Below are positions 1 to 9,085 of a DNA stretch of 64,000 bases, piece by piece (the first letter of the stretch is position 1; every line of letters starts with the position of its first letter). The notes below the pieces were generated by a model, which saw nothing but the letters and a program-made list of their open reading frames with translations, was not told where the DNA came from and ran no database searches. This DNA is from CAJXQU01 sp965223825. Its GTDB lineage: Bacteria; Pseudomonadota; Gammaproteobacteria; CAJXQU01. The translations under genes were made by a program, and so were the position numbers. Location of the stretch: contig OZ245018.1 of NCBI GenBank assembly GCA_965223825.1, positions 806,001-870,000 of the forward strand. The letters are read 5' to 3'.

Positions 1-100
1 TGGTGAAATGATCGGCCACAACTTGGAATTTGATCGACAACGATTTGATATCACCGAAAATGGCATTGTGATCGTGCCGTACCGCTACAACTTTAGCTAA
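1..100 (+). CDS. glgC: GlgC C-terminal end (glucose-1-phosphate adenylyltransferase), partial
   Basis: Only the last 32 codons are present, read in the frame starting at base 2 and ending in TAA at 98-100. The translation contains MIGHNLEFDRQRF followed by ENGIVIV. This matches the C-terminal tail of bacterial GlgC, which has an Ile-Gly, then acidic residues, an Arg-Phe pair and a Gly-Ile-Val-Val strand. The enzyme makes ADP-glucose from glucose-1-phosphate and ATP for glycogen synthesis. The call rests on a short stretch, so it is moderate. A good ribosome site for the next gene follows 8 bases after the stop. Confidence 0.6.
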   Translation, partial: GEMIGHNLEFDRQRFDITENGIVIVPYRYNFS

Positions 101-122
101 ATGCAACACTAAGGAGTAAAAC

Positions 123-1568
123 ATGGATCTGCTGGACGATTTTCTCAGGATTCTGCCCGCAGAAAGTGTGATCGCAGAACAAACAGCCATGCGACCATAC
201 GAGTGTGATGGATATACCGCGCACCGTGAATTGCCGTTGGTTGTCTTGCTCCCGGAAACGATTGAGCAAGTGCAAGCGATCATGCGATTGTGTCATGAAA
301 ACGGTGTAGCCGTTGTTGCGCGAGGCGCGGGTACAGGGCTCTCCGGCGGGGCACGACCAAACCACGACGCCGTACTCTTATCGCTAGCAAAATTTAACCA
401 GATTCTTGATATCGATCTTCAAAATAGGACCGCAAAAGTGCAACCCGGGGTGCGTAATATTGCGATCTCTCAAGCTGTTGCTGATCAAGGGTTATTTTAC
501 GCGCCAGACCCATCCTCACAAATCGCGTGCAGCATCGGTGGTAATGTCGCGGAAAATTCTGGTGGGGTGCATTGCCTAAAATACGGGCTCACCGTTCACA
601 ATATTTTAGCGCTGACGGTGATCACGGTAGAAGGTGAACGTATTGAAATTGGTTGTGATGCGCTCGATTCTCCGGGCTATGATTTACTTGCGTTAATGAC
701 AGGATCTGAAGGGTTGCTCGGTGTGATCGTGGAAGTCACCGTAAAACTTTTACCGTCACCTAAGTGCGTAAAAGTGATGATGGTGACATTTGATGAGATC
801 GAAAATGCAGGAAATGCGGTTGCTGAAATTATCGCGCGTGGGTTGATTCCTGCTGGTCTTGAGATGATGGATAAACTTACGATAAAAGCTGCAGAAGATT
901 TTATTCATGCGGGTTATCCGCGTGAAGCCGAAGCCATTTTATTATGCGAAGTGGATGGCACGCTGACGGAAGTTGAAGCGCAAATTAACGCCATTACTGA
1001 GATCATGCATAGCAACGCAGCAATCGATGTGCGTGTCGCGGTTGATGAGGCAGAAAAACAAAAACTCTGGGCAGGGCGCAAAGCGGCGTTTCCAGCGGTG
1101 GGACGTTTAGCGCCTGATTATTACTGTGTGGATGGCACGATTCCACGTAAGCACCTAGCTTCGGTTTTAACGCGGATTAATCAGATCGCGGAAGACAATG
1201 GCTTACTGGTTGCGAATGTATTTCATGCCGGCGATGGGAATTTACACCCATTAATTTTGTACGATGCAGAAAAACCGGGCGAGATTGAACGCGCTGATGA
1301 TGTCGGCGTCGCAATTCTCGAACATTGCGTTGAAGTCGGTGGCACGGTCACTGGCGAACATGGGGTCGGCACCGAGAAACTGAAACCGATGTGTGTACAA
1401 TTCAGCAGCGAAGAGCTAAGCCAATTTCATGCTGTTAAAGCGGCGTTTGATCCCTACACAAAATTAAATCCGGGCAAGGCGGTACCGACATTACAACGTT
1501 GCGCAGAGTTTGGTGCAATGCACGTGCATCACAACCAGTTACCTCATCCAGAATTGGAACGGTTTTAA
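123..1568 (+). CDS. glcD: Glycolate oxidase FAD-binding subunit GlcD
   Basis: A 481-residue flavoprotein of the GlcD family (E. coli GlcD is about 499). The N-terminal FAD_binding_4 domain covers roughly residues 35-180, with RGAGTGLSGG at 67-76 and the PDPSSQ...GGNVAENSGG flavin loop at 128-148. The C-terminal FAD-oxidase domain carries HAGDGNLHP and GEHGVGTEK. With GlcE and GlcF it would oxidise glycolate (or a related 2-hydroxy acid such as D-lactate) to the 2-oxo acid and pass electrons to quinone. A clear AAGGAG ribosome site precedes the ATG. The partner subunits are not adjacent; they lie at 28889-31173. The stop overlaps the next gene as TAATG. Confidence 0.88.
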   Translation: MDLLDDFLRILPAESVIAEQTAMRPYECDGYTAHRELPLVVLLPETIEQVQAIMRLCHENGVAVVARGAGTGLSGGARPNHDAVLLSLAKFNQILDIDLQNRTAKVQPGVRNIAISQAVADQGLFYAPDPSSQIACSIGGNVAENSGGVHCLKYGLTVHNILALTVITVEGERIEIGCDALDSPGYDLLALMTGSEGLLGVIVEVTVKLLPSPKCVKVMMVTFDEIENAGNAVAEIIARGLIPAGLEMMDKLTIKAAEDFIHAGYPREAEAILLCEVDGTLTEVEAQINAITEIMHSNAAIDVRVAVDEAEKQKLWAGRKAAFPAVGRLAPDYYCVDGTIPRKHLASVLTRINQIAEDNGLLVANVFHAGDGNLHPLILYDAEKPGEIERADDVGVAILEHCVEVGGTVTGEHGVGTEKLKPMCVQFSSEELSQFHAVKAAFDPYTKLNPGKAVPTLQRCAEFGAMHVHHNQLPHPELERF

Positions 1569-2014
1569 TGGTGCAAACTGCACAAATCCTGATTGATAAG
1601 CTTGCCGCTCAGGCAAGTACGCGGTTGGCAGTGGGGGAGGATGCCGTATCGCGTCTGGTGAAGTTTGAACATGTCAGCGTGACGAATGACTTCGAGCATT
1701 TACAAACGAACCATTCAGAGCATTTTGATTTTGTTTTAGTCAGTGGGGTTTTCAATACCATGCTGGAAGATGATCGGAATCAGTTGGTCGCCGTGCTACG
1801 TGACCAACTTGCGCGAGAATTGGTGATCTTGTTAGAGGAAGAAACGATTTGGCCGAGTACGGATCTGATCAGTCTCGGGCTACGGCAATTACCTTTTGAT
1901 ACCGGTGAATGCCGAGGGTTTTATTTCGCATTGGAAAGTTATAAGCGTGTTCCTGATTGGTTAAACACACGTTTTTGGGCGAATCCAGAGAATTTTAATA
2001 AGTATCGTTGGTAA
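1568..2014 (+). CDS. Conserved uncharacterised protein (DUF6231-like)
   Basis: A 148-residue soluble protein with no signal peptide or membrane segment. The ATG at 1568 overlaps the glcD stop (TAATG), which indicates translational coupling; the longer reading from 1499 runs inside glcD and is unlikely. The sequence has an alternating hydrophobic/acidic pattern and ends in WLNTRFWANPENFNKYRW. I associate this tail with the gammaproteobacterial family DUF6231, from memory. No function is known to me. Its coupling to glcD may be incidental. Confidence 0.7.
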   Translation: MVQTAQILIDKLAAQASTRLAVGEDAVSRLVKFEHVSVTNDFEHLQTNHSEHFDFVLVSGVFNTMLEDDRNQLVAVLRDQLARELVILLEEETIWPSTDLISLGLRQLPFDTGECRGFYFALESYKRVPDWLNTRFWANPENFNKYRW

Positions 2015-2063
2015 GTTGATTTCTTAATTTAGAGGTTCGCGCGATCCGCCCAGCCCAATGCAT

Positions 2064-4100
2064 TCAAGCGAGATCAGTGACATCTTTTGGTTGCGGCGGT
2101 AATGGTAGTGGAGGCAGTGATGCACTGACTTGTGAGTTCATGCTGTCTACCTGTCTCGTTTGACGCTGTGTACTGATTTCCACCCGATTTCGGCCGTTTG
2201 CTTTCGCCAGATAAACCGCCTGATCGGCCGCTTTTAGTAAATCATTCACAGACGTGTCTTGTTCATCACGGATCGCAATCCCAATGCTGATCGTGATATT
2301 CCGTTCATTATTCAACTCGGTCAGAACCATTTTTTCAGTGGCTTGGCGTAAGCGTTCTGCAGTACTCTCGGCATCTTGGGCAGTCGTATTTGCACAGATT
2401 ACTAAAAATTCTTCTCCACCAATCCGACAAACAACATCGCCCGCGCGCGCCGCGGTTCGCAGGGTTTGTGCGACTTCGCATAAAACGCGATCGCCCACAT
2501 CATGTCCGTATGTATCATTCACGGATTTGAAATGATCGACATCTATCAACAAACAACACAGCGGTGTCAGCGCGCGATCAGCATCGGCCCATTCTTGCTC
2601 GAGTCGAGTGGTGGCATAGCGCCGGTTAGGGATGCCGGTCAGGGCATCCGATAAGGCTGCTTGCTCGAGGTGCTGATTCGCTACGGCTAATTCTTGCATG
2701 ATACGACTATTGGCTTTTTGCTCATTTTCGATCATTTGCTGGAGTTGAAATAACCGTTGTCCACCGCGGATACGTGCTAATAAAACACTGGGCTTGAGAG
2801 GTTTTTCAATAAAGTCATCAACGCCTGCTTTAAAGGCGGAGATCAAATGTTCTTCTTTTGTATGCGCCGTGAGAATGATGAAATACATTTTTTGCCCGAC
2901 GCGTGTTTCGCGGAGCTGCTTGCACAGATCAATCCCATTCATTTCCGGCATTAACCAGTCGCTGATCACGCAATGCGGACGTTCTTCCAATGCCATTCTC
3001 ATGGCCTGTTTACCGCTGTGAGTCGTGGTGACAAGATGCCCTGCGAGCGTCAGATGGCGTTGCAGAAGCGTTGTTGTATCTGGGTCATCATCTGCAATCA
3101 GGATACGAAGAGGCTGATCTTGGGTTTGTTCCAGATCAATAAAATCTTCATCTTCTGTACTAGACAGATTCGCGGCATCGTTACTATTTACATGCAACAT
3201 GTCACGCCATTCCAACCAATTAATACGCGTCTGATTGATCAAATCTTTTACTTCGACAGCGCTAATGCCTAACGTATTTGCCTGATCATAAACCGCCGTC
3301 ACCATGGCCGAATCTTGCGCTAGATCACGTAAACAAATTGTGGCTAAGCGCGATGCCAGGTTTAAGTAACTGCTGAGGGCTTGGGTGCGGTTATTGCGAT
3401 TATTCAGGAGGGACAGATCGTACATACCTGGAATGGCGTCATGATGTACACGCGGCAAACCCCAATCTTTCAATAGCGCATGCGCCATCTCAAGGTGATC
3501 CGTATTTAGTTGTTTGCGTTCTTCTGCTAATAATACAGTGATCGGTTGATCGACACTGGCTTGTAGGATTTTTGTGTATTGCTCAGGATACACATTCGCC
3601 AACGCCATTCGGCCGATGTTGCTCAACAAACCGACGGTAAAAGCTTCGTCTTTAGGAAAGAGTTGATCACGTTCGCTGAGTAATTCCGTCGCAATCCCCA
3701 TTGCTAATGAGAAAGACCAGAAATCATCGTAATCAAAGGCATCACATTGTCCGTCTCGATTCGTTGAGAGAACAGATAAGCCGAGCGTGATATGTCGCGT
3801 GACACCAGGGCCGACCTTTGCAATGGTTTCCTGCAGCGAGACGGTCGGGCGTGCACCGTTGTCACCTCCGGAAAAAGAATTCGCCAGCTTCAGTAATCGC
3901 CCTGCTAGAGCTGGGTCAGCTTGAATCGAACTCGTGATCGCAGTGCATGACACAGACTTATTCTGTAGCTGTTCGAGTACGTTTAATGCCACGCCGGTGG
4001 GTGACGGAAGATCCCCCGTCGCCTTTAGCTCGAGGAAGCGGTGTTCAGACAATTCAGACATGGCCCATTTAACGGCAGCAGTAGAGAAATCTTGAGTCAT
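2064..4100 (-). CDS. HDOD - response receiver - GGDEF signalling protein
   Basis: A 678-residue three-domain protein. Residues about 20-225 form an HDOD domain, a catalytically inactive HD-like domain. Residues about 335-450 form a CheY-like receiver whose phospho-acceptor is the Asp in ISDWLMPEMNG, with the switch Thr (LTAHT) and Lys (IEKP) present. A short coiled linker leads to a diguanylate cyclase domain at about 490-640. Its active site is intact (GGEEF), and RAGD lies five residues upstream as the c-di-GMP inhibitory I-site. It should make c-di-GMP under phosphorelay control. No histidine kinase is adjacent. It is convergent with the preceding gene and divergent from the CDF transporter. 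Confidence 0.88.
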   Translation of the reverse strand: MTQDFSTAAVKWAMSELSEHRFLELKATGDLPSPTGVALNVLEQLQNKSVSCTAITSSIQADPALAGRLLKLANSFSGGDNGARPTVSLQETIAKVGPGVTRHITLGLSVLSTNRDGQCDAFDYDDFWSFSLAMGIATELLSERDQLFPKDEAFTVGLLSNIGRMALANVYPEQYTKILQASVDQPITVLLAEERKQLNTDHLEMAHALLKDWGLPRVHHDAIPGMYDLSLLNNRNNRTQALSSYLNLASRLATICLRDLAQDSAMVTAVYDQANTLGISAVEVKDLINQTRINWLEWRDMLHVNSNDAANLSSTEDEDFIDLEQTQDQPLRILIADDDPDTTTLLQRHLTLAGHLVTTTHSGKQAMRMALEERPHCVISDWLMPEMNGIDLCKQLRETRVGQKMYFIILTAHTKEEHLISAFKAGVDDFIEKPLKPSVLLARIRGGQRLFQLQQMIENEQKANSRIMQELAVANQHLEQAALSDALTGIPNRRYATTRLEQEWADADRALTPLCCLLIDVDHFKSVNDTYGHDVGDRVLCEVAQTLRTAARAGDVVCRIGGEEFLVICANTTAQDAESTAERLRQATEKMVLTELNNERNITISIGIAIRDEQDTSVNDLLKAADQAVYLAKANGRNRVEISTQRQTRQVDSMNSQVSASLPPLPLPPQPKDVTDLA

Positions 4101-4148
4101 TTTTGCCAGCTGTTACCATACGATCACAAATCAAAAGGAAGGGAATTT

Positions 4149-5084
4149 ATGTCAGCTTCAGGCTCTAAGTTTGCGATCGTAGCAGCGCTTGTCGGTAACC
4201 TACTGGTTTCCATAACAAAGTTTACTGCGGCTTTTTTTACCGGTAGTTCCGCCATGTTTTCAGAGGGAGTTCACTCGCTCGTGGATACGGGAAATCAGGG
4301 GTTGTTGTTGTATGGTTTGAAGCGCGCACAAAAACCAGCGGACGAGCGATTTCCGTTTGGGCATGGCAAAGAGGTCTATTTTTGGAGTTTCATCGTGGCG
4401 ATTTTGATTTTCGCCGTTGGTGCGGGTGTGTCGATCTACGAAGGAATACACCACATCATCCATCCAGAGCCGATCAAAAACGCCATGATCAACTATATCG
4501 TTTTGGCCATCGCGATCGTATTTGAAGGCACCGTGTTTACGATCGCACTTAAAGCATTTAATAAAGTTCGTGGTGAGATGGGGATTTTTGAGGCCGTCGC
4601 GCGCGGCAAAGATCCATCACTGTTCGTGGTTTTATTTGAAGACTTCGCGGCGACATTAGGTTTATTCGTCGCATTACTTGGCATCTATCTTTCTCAAAGC
4701 ACCGGCATTTTAGAGTTTGATGGTATTGCTTCTGTCATCATCGGTTTGATTCTTGGTGGCACTGCGATCTGGCTAGCGATTGAAACCAAAGGTTTGTTGA
4801 TCGGCGAGCGTGCGAATGAACATATCGTTGATGACATCAAGCGCATTGCAAACAATATTCGCGAAATTGAGTACGTGAACGAAGTGCTGACCATGCATAT
4901 GGGGCCCGATTTCATCCTACTCAATCTCAGTGCGACCTTTGTTGATCATGCTAAAGCGGATAACATCGAAGATGCGATCGAAGCGTTGAGTCATAAAATT
5001 AAAATGAAACACCCGAACGTCAAACGCATTTTTGTCGAAGCAGAAGCCAAGCACCGATTCCTTAAAAATCAGAACACCGTGTGA
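4149..5084 (+). CDS. Cation diffusion facilitator family transporter (ZnT9/SLC30A9-like branch)
   Basis: A 311-residue inner-membrane transporter that should export Zn2+, Fe2+ or Mn2+ against protons. The ATG at 4149 follows GGAAGGG; the longer frame from 4041 runs back into the divergent HDOD gene. Helices 1-2 carry SEGVHSLVDTGNQ, the CDF HxxxD metal motif. FGHGKEVYFWS follows, as in the ZnT9-like clade rather than classic FieF. The second metal motif reads LFEDFAATLG. The C-terminal cytosolic domain contains VNEVLTMHMGPDFILL. The substrate cannot be told from sequence. It stands alone between two divergent transcription units. Confidence 0.85.
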   Translation: MSASGSKFAIVAALVGNLLVSITKFTAAFFTGSSAMFSEGVHSLVDTGNQGLLLYGLKRAQKPADERFPFGHGKEVYFWSFIVAILIFAVGAGVSIYEGIHHIIHPEPIKNAMINYIVLAIAIVFEGTVFTIALKAFNKVRGEMGIFEAVARGKDPSLFVVLFEDFAATLGLFVALLGIYLSQSTGILEFDGIASVIIGLILGGTAIWLAIETKGLLIGERANEHIVDDIKRIANNIREIEYVNEVLTMHMGPDFILLNLSATFVDHAKADNIEDAIEALSHKIKMKHPNVKRIFVEAEAKHRFLKNQNTV

Positions 5085-5186
5085 TGCTGATCAGGCAATT
5101 TTGAACGCGTTATATATAGAATGTGTATCGGAATAGCAGGCTTTTTCCTTCTTGAAAGAAGTCAGTCTAGAACAATTTAGCTCGAT

Positions 5187-5939
5187 CTAGATTTCGAACT
5201 CTTCATGGAAAGTCACATTCTTAAAATTATCTTTAAGGCTAGATTTATAAACAGCTTGGTTTTTAAAATAGGCACCTTGATACAGGTGGACTTCTTTTCC
5301 TAATAAACTAGCTGCGATTGAAATATGTAACCGGTCAGTGTGTACGGTGGAGAATTTGTTTATTTCTTCGAAAAAGAGAGAGACATCCGATAAGTGATCG
5401 CCTTTCATGCTTAGGTCATTGTTATTATTAGGAATCTTGATTTTTTGTGCGCTTTCTTTATCGTATCTGAAGAAATACCCCTCTCCTTGACCATGTCCTT
5501 TTTTAACAAACTCGTTTCCAATGTAGAAGGCCATATCATGGCAAAAATTCGTATTAGGCATATTTTCTTTACTTTCATACTCATCTCTACGAAAGAAAGA
5601 AACATCTTGAATCGAGTAAGTTAGTTCGTAGGTTGAAGGTAAAACGATGACCTTAAATCTTTTTTTTAGTCTGATAACATCATTTGAATGATCCCAAAGT
5701 TTACACCAGGCACCGCCACCGCCATATAAAACCGTACCGCCTCGTAATAACGGTATAACCCAATCTTTTTTATTCCGAGTTAACTCTTTGAAGTTAATGT
5801 TTATCTCATTCAGGAATTTTAGTGTGCCGTATCGGATCAATCCATCCCCCCAGTTTCCTGGGTTTGGTAAGTAGTAGATGGGTTTGTTTCCACATTCCTT
5901 AATAATCGCGGCTTCAAGTTGCTTAAACTTATCTTTCAT
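5187..5939 (-). CDS. Polysaccharide pyruvyl transferase family protein
   Basis: A 250-residue protein resembling exopolysaccharide pyruvyl transferases, which add ketal-linked pyruvate to sugars of surface polysaccharides. The N-terminal loop YYLPNPGNWGDGLIRYG and the glycine-rich GGTVLYGGGGAWC segment are typical. Near the C-terminus HTDRLHISIAASLLGK is the conserved nucleotide-sugar-like binding segment. The gene is AT-rich and low in GATC, like the flippase and glycosyltransferases that run the other way from 6364. It probably belongs to the same polysaccharide locus. The acceptor sugar is unknown. Confidence 0.75.
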   Translation of the reverse strand: MKDKFKQLEAAIIKECGNKPIYYLPNPGNWGDGLIRYGTLKFLNEININFKELTRNKKDWVIPLLRGGTVLYGGGGAWCKLWDHSNDVIRLKKRFKVIVLPSTYELTYSIQDVSFFRRDEYESKENMPNTNFCHDMAFYIGNEFVKKGHGQGEGYFFRYDKESAQKIKIPNNNNDLSMKGDHLSDVSLFFEEINKFSTVHTDRLHISIAASLLGKEVHLYQGAYFKNQAVYKSSLKDNFKNVTFHEEFEI

Positions 5940-6363
5940 TAACCTAAAATCCTTTCAAAGTGTTTAGATACAATATAACGGCCAACTTGCCTATATCTTG
6001 ATCCTTAAGGCTATCTACATTTGATTTAATCTCGCTTAGCTGTTTATCAAAGATTAAGCATAAAGGAATACGGCTGAGTTAATAAACTCGAGCGCATTCG
6101 AAGAAAGATTCATCTATATTGAATAACTTATCAGTTGATTAATGGAATGAGTATATAATCTCAGAATGCCGTACTCGACTTAGCATCGTAGTAGTTTAGA
6201 AGCTTGGTTAATGGTAGAAAAATTGAAGATTTATAATACTTTGACGATTAAGCTGATAATGATCCAAGCCGTATAGCGCTTTCTATGGTGATGTGTGCTT
6301 TTCTAAAAGTTTAATATAACTGTTCTAGCAATGTATCCATAGAATATAGACAAGGAATTTGAA
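5940..6363. other. AT-rich intergenic region between divergent polysaccharide genes
   Basis: These 424 bases separate two divergently transcribed genes, so promoters for both should lie here. I see no open frame of convincing size, no clear -35/-10 pair, no strong inverted repeat and no recognisable JUMPstart element. The right end carries the AAGGA ribosome site for the GTG start at 6364. Confidence 0.5.
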
Positions 6364-7578
6364 GTGAAGAATTTAAAGAATATTGTCATTGTCAATGATT
6401 TTGCGGTGTTGAATGGTGGGCAAGCTAAGGTCGCGATAGATTCTGCAAAGGGGCTGGTAAAGGCTGGCTTTCAGGTTTATTTCTTTGCACCTGTTGGTCC
6501 AATTGAACAGGGACTGCAGGAAGCGGGAGTTAAGGTGACTTGTCTTGACCAGAATGACATTCTATCAGAGCCGAATAAGCTAATCTCAATGACGCGCGGT
6601 CTTTGGAATTATTCGGCAGCAAAAGGGCTAAAGCAATTCTTAGCACAATTCTCTCCTGAAGATACAGTAATTCATTGCCACGGCTTTGCTAAGGCATTAT
6701 CTCCTTCAATTGGTCCCGTCATGATCAATAGTAAAATTCCACTCGTTTATACCATGCATGAATATTTCCTTGCTTGTCCTAATGGTGGTTTTTATAACTA
6801 TCAGAAAAATGAGATTTGTACTATTCGAGCTTTGCAAAAGGAATGCCTGACAACGAACTGTGATATGAGAAAACCTGCACATAAAGCATGGCGTGTGTTG
6901 AGACAATGGTTATTGAAATATGTCGGTAAAATGCCTCGAGAGTTGAAACATATTATCTATATATCAGACACGCAGAAACGTGCGTTAGAGAGTTATATAG
7001 ATAAAAGGACACAATTACATTACCTTTCAAATCCAATCTCTATCGATCAGAAACCAAGGATCCAAGCTGAAAAAAATGATATTTATTTATTTATAGGTCG
7101 CTTTAGCCCAGAGAAAGGGGCTGCGTTGTTCGCAGAAGCAGCCAAAAAAGCTGGAGTACGCGCGGTTTTTGTGGGTGATGGGCCAGAAATAGATGCAGTT
7201 ATTACAGCAAATCCCAAAGCGGAGATCGTAGGATGGTTGCCACCAGAAAAAGTTGAACAATGGATTCGCCAAGCACGCTGTCTTGTTTTTCCTAGCCTTT
7301 GGTATGAAGCATCCCCATTAGTCTCCTTTGAAGCACTTGCTTGTGGCTTACCGGTAATTTGTGGGGAATGGAATGCTGCATCCGACACGCTCGTAGATAA
7401 TGTGACAGGAAAGGTAGTTAGGGTAAGAACGGTTGAAGGGTTTCAAGCTGCGATTAGTGATGTCGCTGATAAAATAGAAGAAATGTCTAAAGCAGCATAC
7501 GCAAGATATTGGGATTCACCACCATCCCTTTCGAATCATATCGAAAATCTTATTCGCCTTTACAATAAAATTTTATAA
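6364..7578 (+). CDS. Glycosyltransferase family 4 (GT-B fold)
   Basis: A 404-residue cytoplasmic or membrane-associated glycosyltransferase that should add a sugar to the growing polysaccharide repeat unit. The N-terminal half starts IVIVNDFAVLNGGQAKVA, typical of GT4 acceptor domains. The C-terminal half has FIGRFSPEKGAALFAEAAKK, FVGDGPEID and the donor-binding segment FPSLWYEASPLVSFEALACG with the conserved E-x7-E spacing. Start is GTG at 6364 after AAGGA. The flippase gene begins 18 bases after the stop. Low GC and GATC content at chance level suggest horizontal acquisition. Donor and acceptor are unknown. Confidence 0.85.
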   Translation: MKNLKNIVIVNDFAVLNGGQAKVAIDSAKGLVKAGFQVYFFAPVGPIEQGLQEAGVKVTCLDQNDILSEPNKLISMTRGLWNYSAAKGLKQFLAQFSPEDTVIHCHGFAKALSPSIGPVMINSKIPLVYTMHEYFLACPNGGFYNYQKNEICTIRALQKECLTTNCDMRKPAHKAWRVLRQWLLKYVGKMPRELKHIIYISDTQKRALESYIDKRTQLHYLSNPISIDQKPRIQAEKNDIYLFIGRFSPEKGAALFAEAAKKAGVRAVFVGDGPEIDAVITANPKAEIVGWLPPEKVEQWIRQARCLVFPSLWYEASPLVSFEALACGLPVICGEWNAASDTLVDNVTGKVVRVRTVEGFQAAISDVADKIEEMSKAAYARYWDSPPSLSNHIENLIRLYNKIL

Positions 7579-7596
7579 GTTTAATTATAAAATAAT

Positions 7597-9084
7597 ATGA
7601 GTTCAAATTCCTTATCAGAGAAGACGCTTGGGGCTGGCTCATGGGTAATAGCGAATCGTTTAATTACGCGAGTAATAGATTTTTTTACGCTAATGGTTCT
7701 TGCTCGAATTTTAGAACCGGCTGATTTTGGTTTAGTAGCTATTGCAATGACATTTATTATGATCATTGAAGCCATTCTTGATCTTCCGCTTGCTCAAATT
7801 TTGGTTCGTGAAGCAGAAATGACGGATAGCATGTTCAATACCGCATTTACTTTGAGCATATTGCGAGGTCTGATCATCGCACTTGTTGTTATTTCATTAG
7901 GATTCCCCATCGTAATATTTTATGAAGATGAAAGACTTTTTAGTCTGATGTTATTTGTCGCTCTAGCTCCTGTGTTTAGGGGAATGGTGAATCCAAGATT
8001 AGCGATTTACATGAGAAAGCTTGATTTCCGCCAGGATTTTATTGTGAATGTATCAGGTAAGGTCATCGCCCTTTTGGCTTCTGTGACAACGGCGATAATG
8101 ACACAAAGTTATTGGGCAATTGCTGTCGCAACTGTCGCTTCACCAGTAACGATGATGCTCGTATCTTATTTGTTTAACCCAAAATGGATGAGGCTTAGTC
8201 TCTCAGAGTGGTCATTATTTAAAGACACTGTGAGTTGGTTTACTTTATCAAGAATTATTTCTGCTATTAATTGGCAGCTTGATCGAATCTTGTTGGGTAG
8301 ATATATCAACGTATCTTCATTCGGTGGGTATTCTATCGCTACAAATCTTGCTGCATTGCCAGTGCAGGTTTTCTTACAGCCACTAGCGCAGCCGATCATG
8401 TCGGGATTTGTACCTATCAAGGATGATGATCAGGCTTTGAAAAAAGCTTATTGCAAGGCTAACAACGCTGTGTTTTTTATTACGGCCCCATTCTTTCTTA
8501 CTATGGCTGTGCTTGCAGAGCCAGGCATAAAGTTGGTGTTCGGTGATAAGTGGTCTGATGCGGCCCCCGTTTTGAGGTGGTTGGCAGTATGTGGTTTCTT
8601 CCCAATCGTCACTGCTTTATTCGAACCGTTGCTTTTAATGTTAAACAAAACAAAATTTATAGTTTACGCAATGTCAATGGAATTATGTGCGCGAATTCCC
8701 TTGATGTTTTTTGGAGTTATCTATTACGGAATAATGGGTGCCATAATCGCTAATGCATTGTCTCGAACAGTATTATTAATGGCGTCAATAGTGATTGTAA
8801 AGAACATGATCGGTGTCAGCATGATTAAACAATTAACGTCATTTTGGAGGCCACTACTATCCTTAATGCCTATGTTGATATTTTTATTATTTTTTGAGAA
8901 TACCTTTGAAGATAAAAATGTAGACTTATATTTCGTATTAAACTTTACCGGGCTAGTGATTTCAGCTTTTGTCATTTATACAACATCAAATTACTTATTT
9001 TGGTTACTTTCAGGCAAGCCGGATAGTATAGAAAAAATGCTCGTCAATAAATTTGAAATATTATTATCGAAGTGGAAGGGATGA
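7597..9084 (+). CDS. Wzx/WzxC-type polysaccharide flippase (MOP superfamily)
   Basis: A 495-residue integral membrane protein with about 12-14 hydrophobic helices spread along its length. It fits lipopolysaccharide/exopolysaccharide biosynthesis flippases, which move undecaprenyl-linked repeat units across the inner membrane. The N-terminus (GAGSWVIANRLITR, then ARILEPADFGLVAIA) is characteristic of the family. The gene lies between a GT4 and a GT2 gene on the same strand. The stop overlaps the ribosome-site region of the GT2 gene, so the three form one operon. I see no strong ribosome site before the ATG. No Wzy polymerase is seen nearby, so the locus may be incomplete or split. Confidence 0.82.
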   Translation: MSSNSLSEKTLGAGSWVIANRLITRVIDFFTLMVLARILEPADFGLVAIAMTFIMIIEAILDLPLAQILVREAEMTDSMFNTAFTLSILRGLIIALVVISLGFPIVIFYEDERLFSLMLFVALAPVFRGMVNPRLAIYMRKLDFRQDFIVNVSGKVIALLASVTTAIMTQSYWAIAVATVASPVTMMLVSYLFNPKWMRLSLSEWSLFKDTVSWFTLSRIISAINWQLDRILLGRYINVSSFGGYSIATNLAALPVQVFLQPLAQPIMSGFVPIKDDDQALKKAYCKANNAVFFITAPFFLTMAVLAEPGIKLVFGDKWSDAAPVLRWLAVCGFFPIVTALFEPLLLMLNKTKFIVYAMSMELCARIPLMFFGVIYYGIMGAIIANALSRTVLLMASIVIVKNMIGVSMIKQLTSFWRPLLSLMPMLIFLLFFENTFEDKNVDLYFVLNFTGLVISAFVIYTTSNYLFWLLSGKPDSIEKMLVNKFEILLSKWKG

Positions 9085-9085
9085 A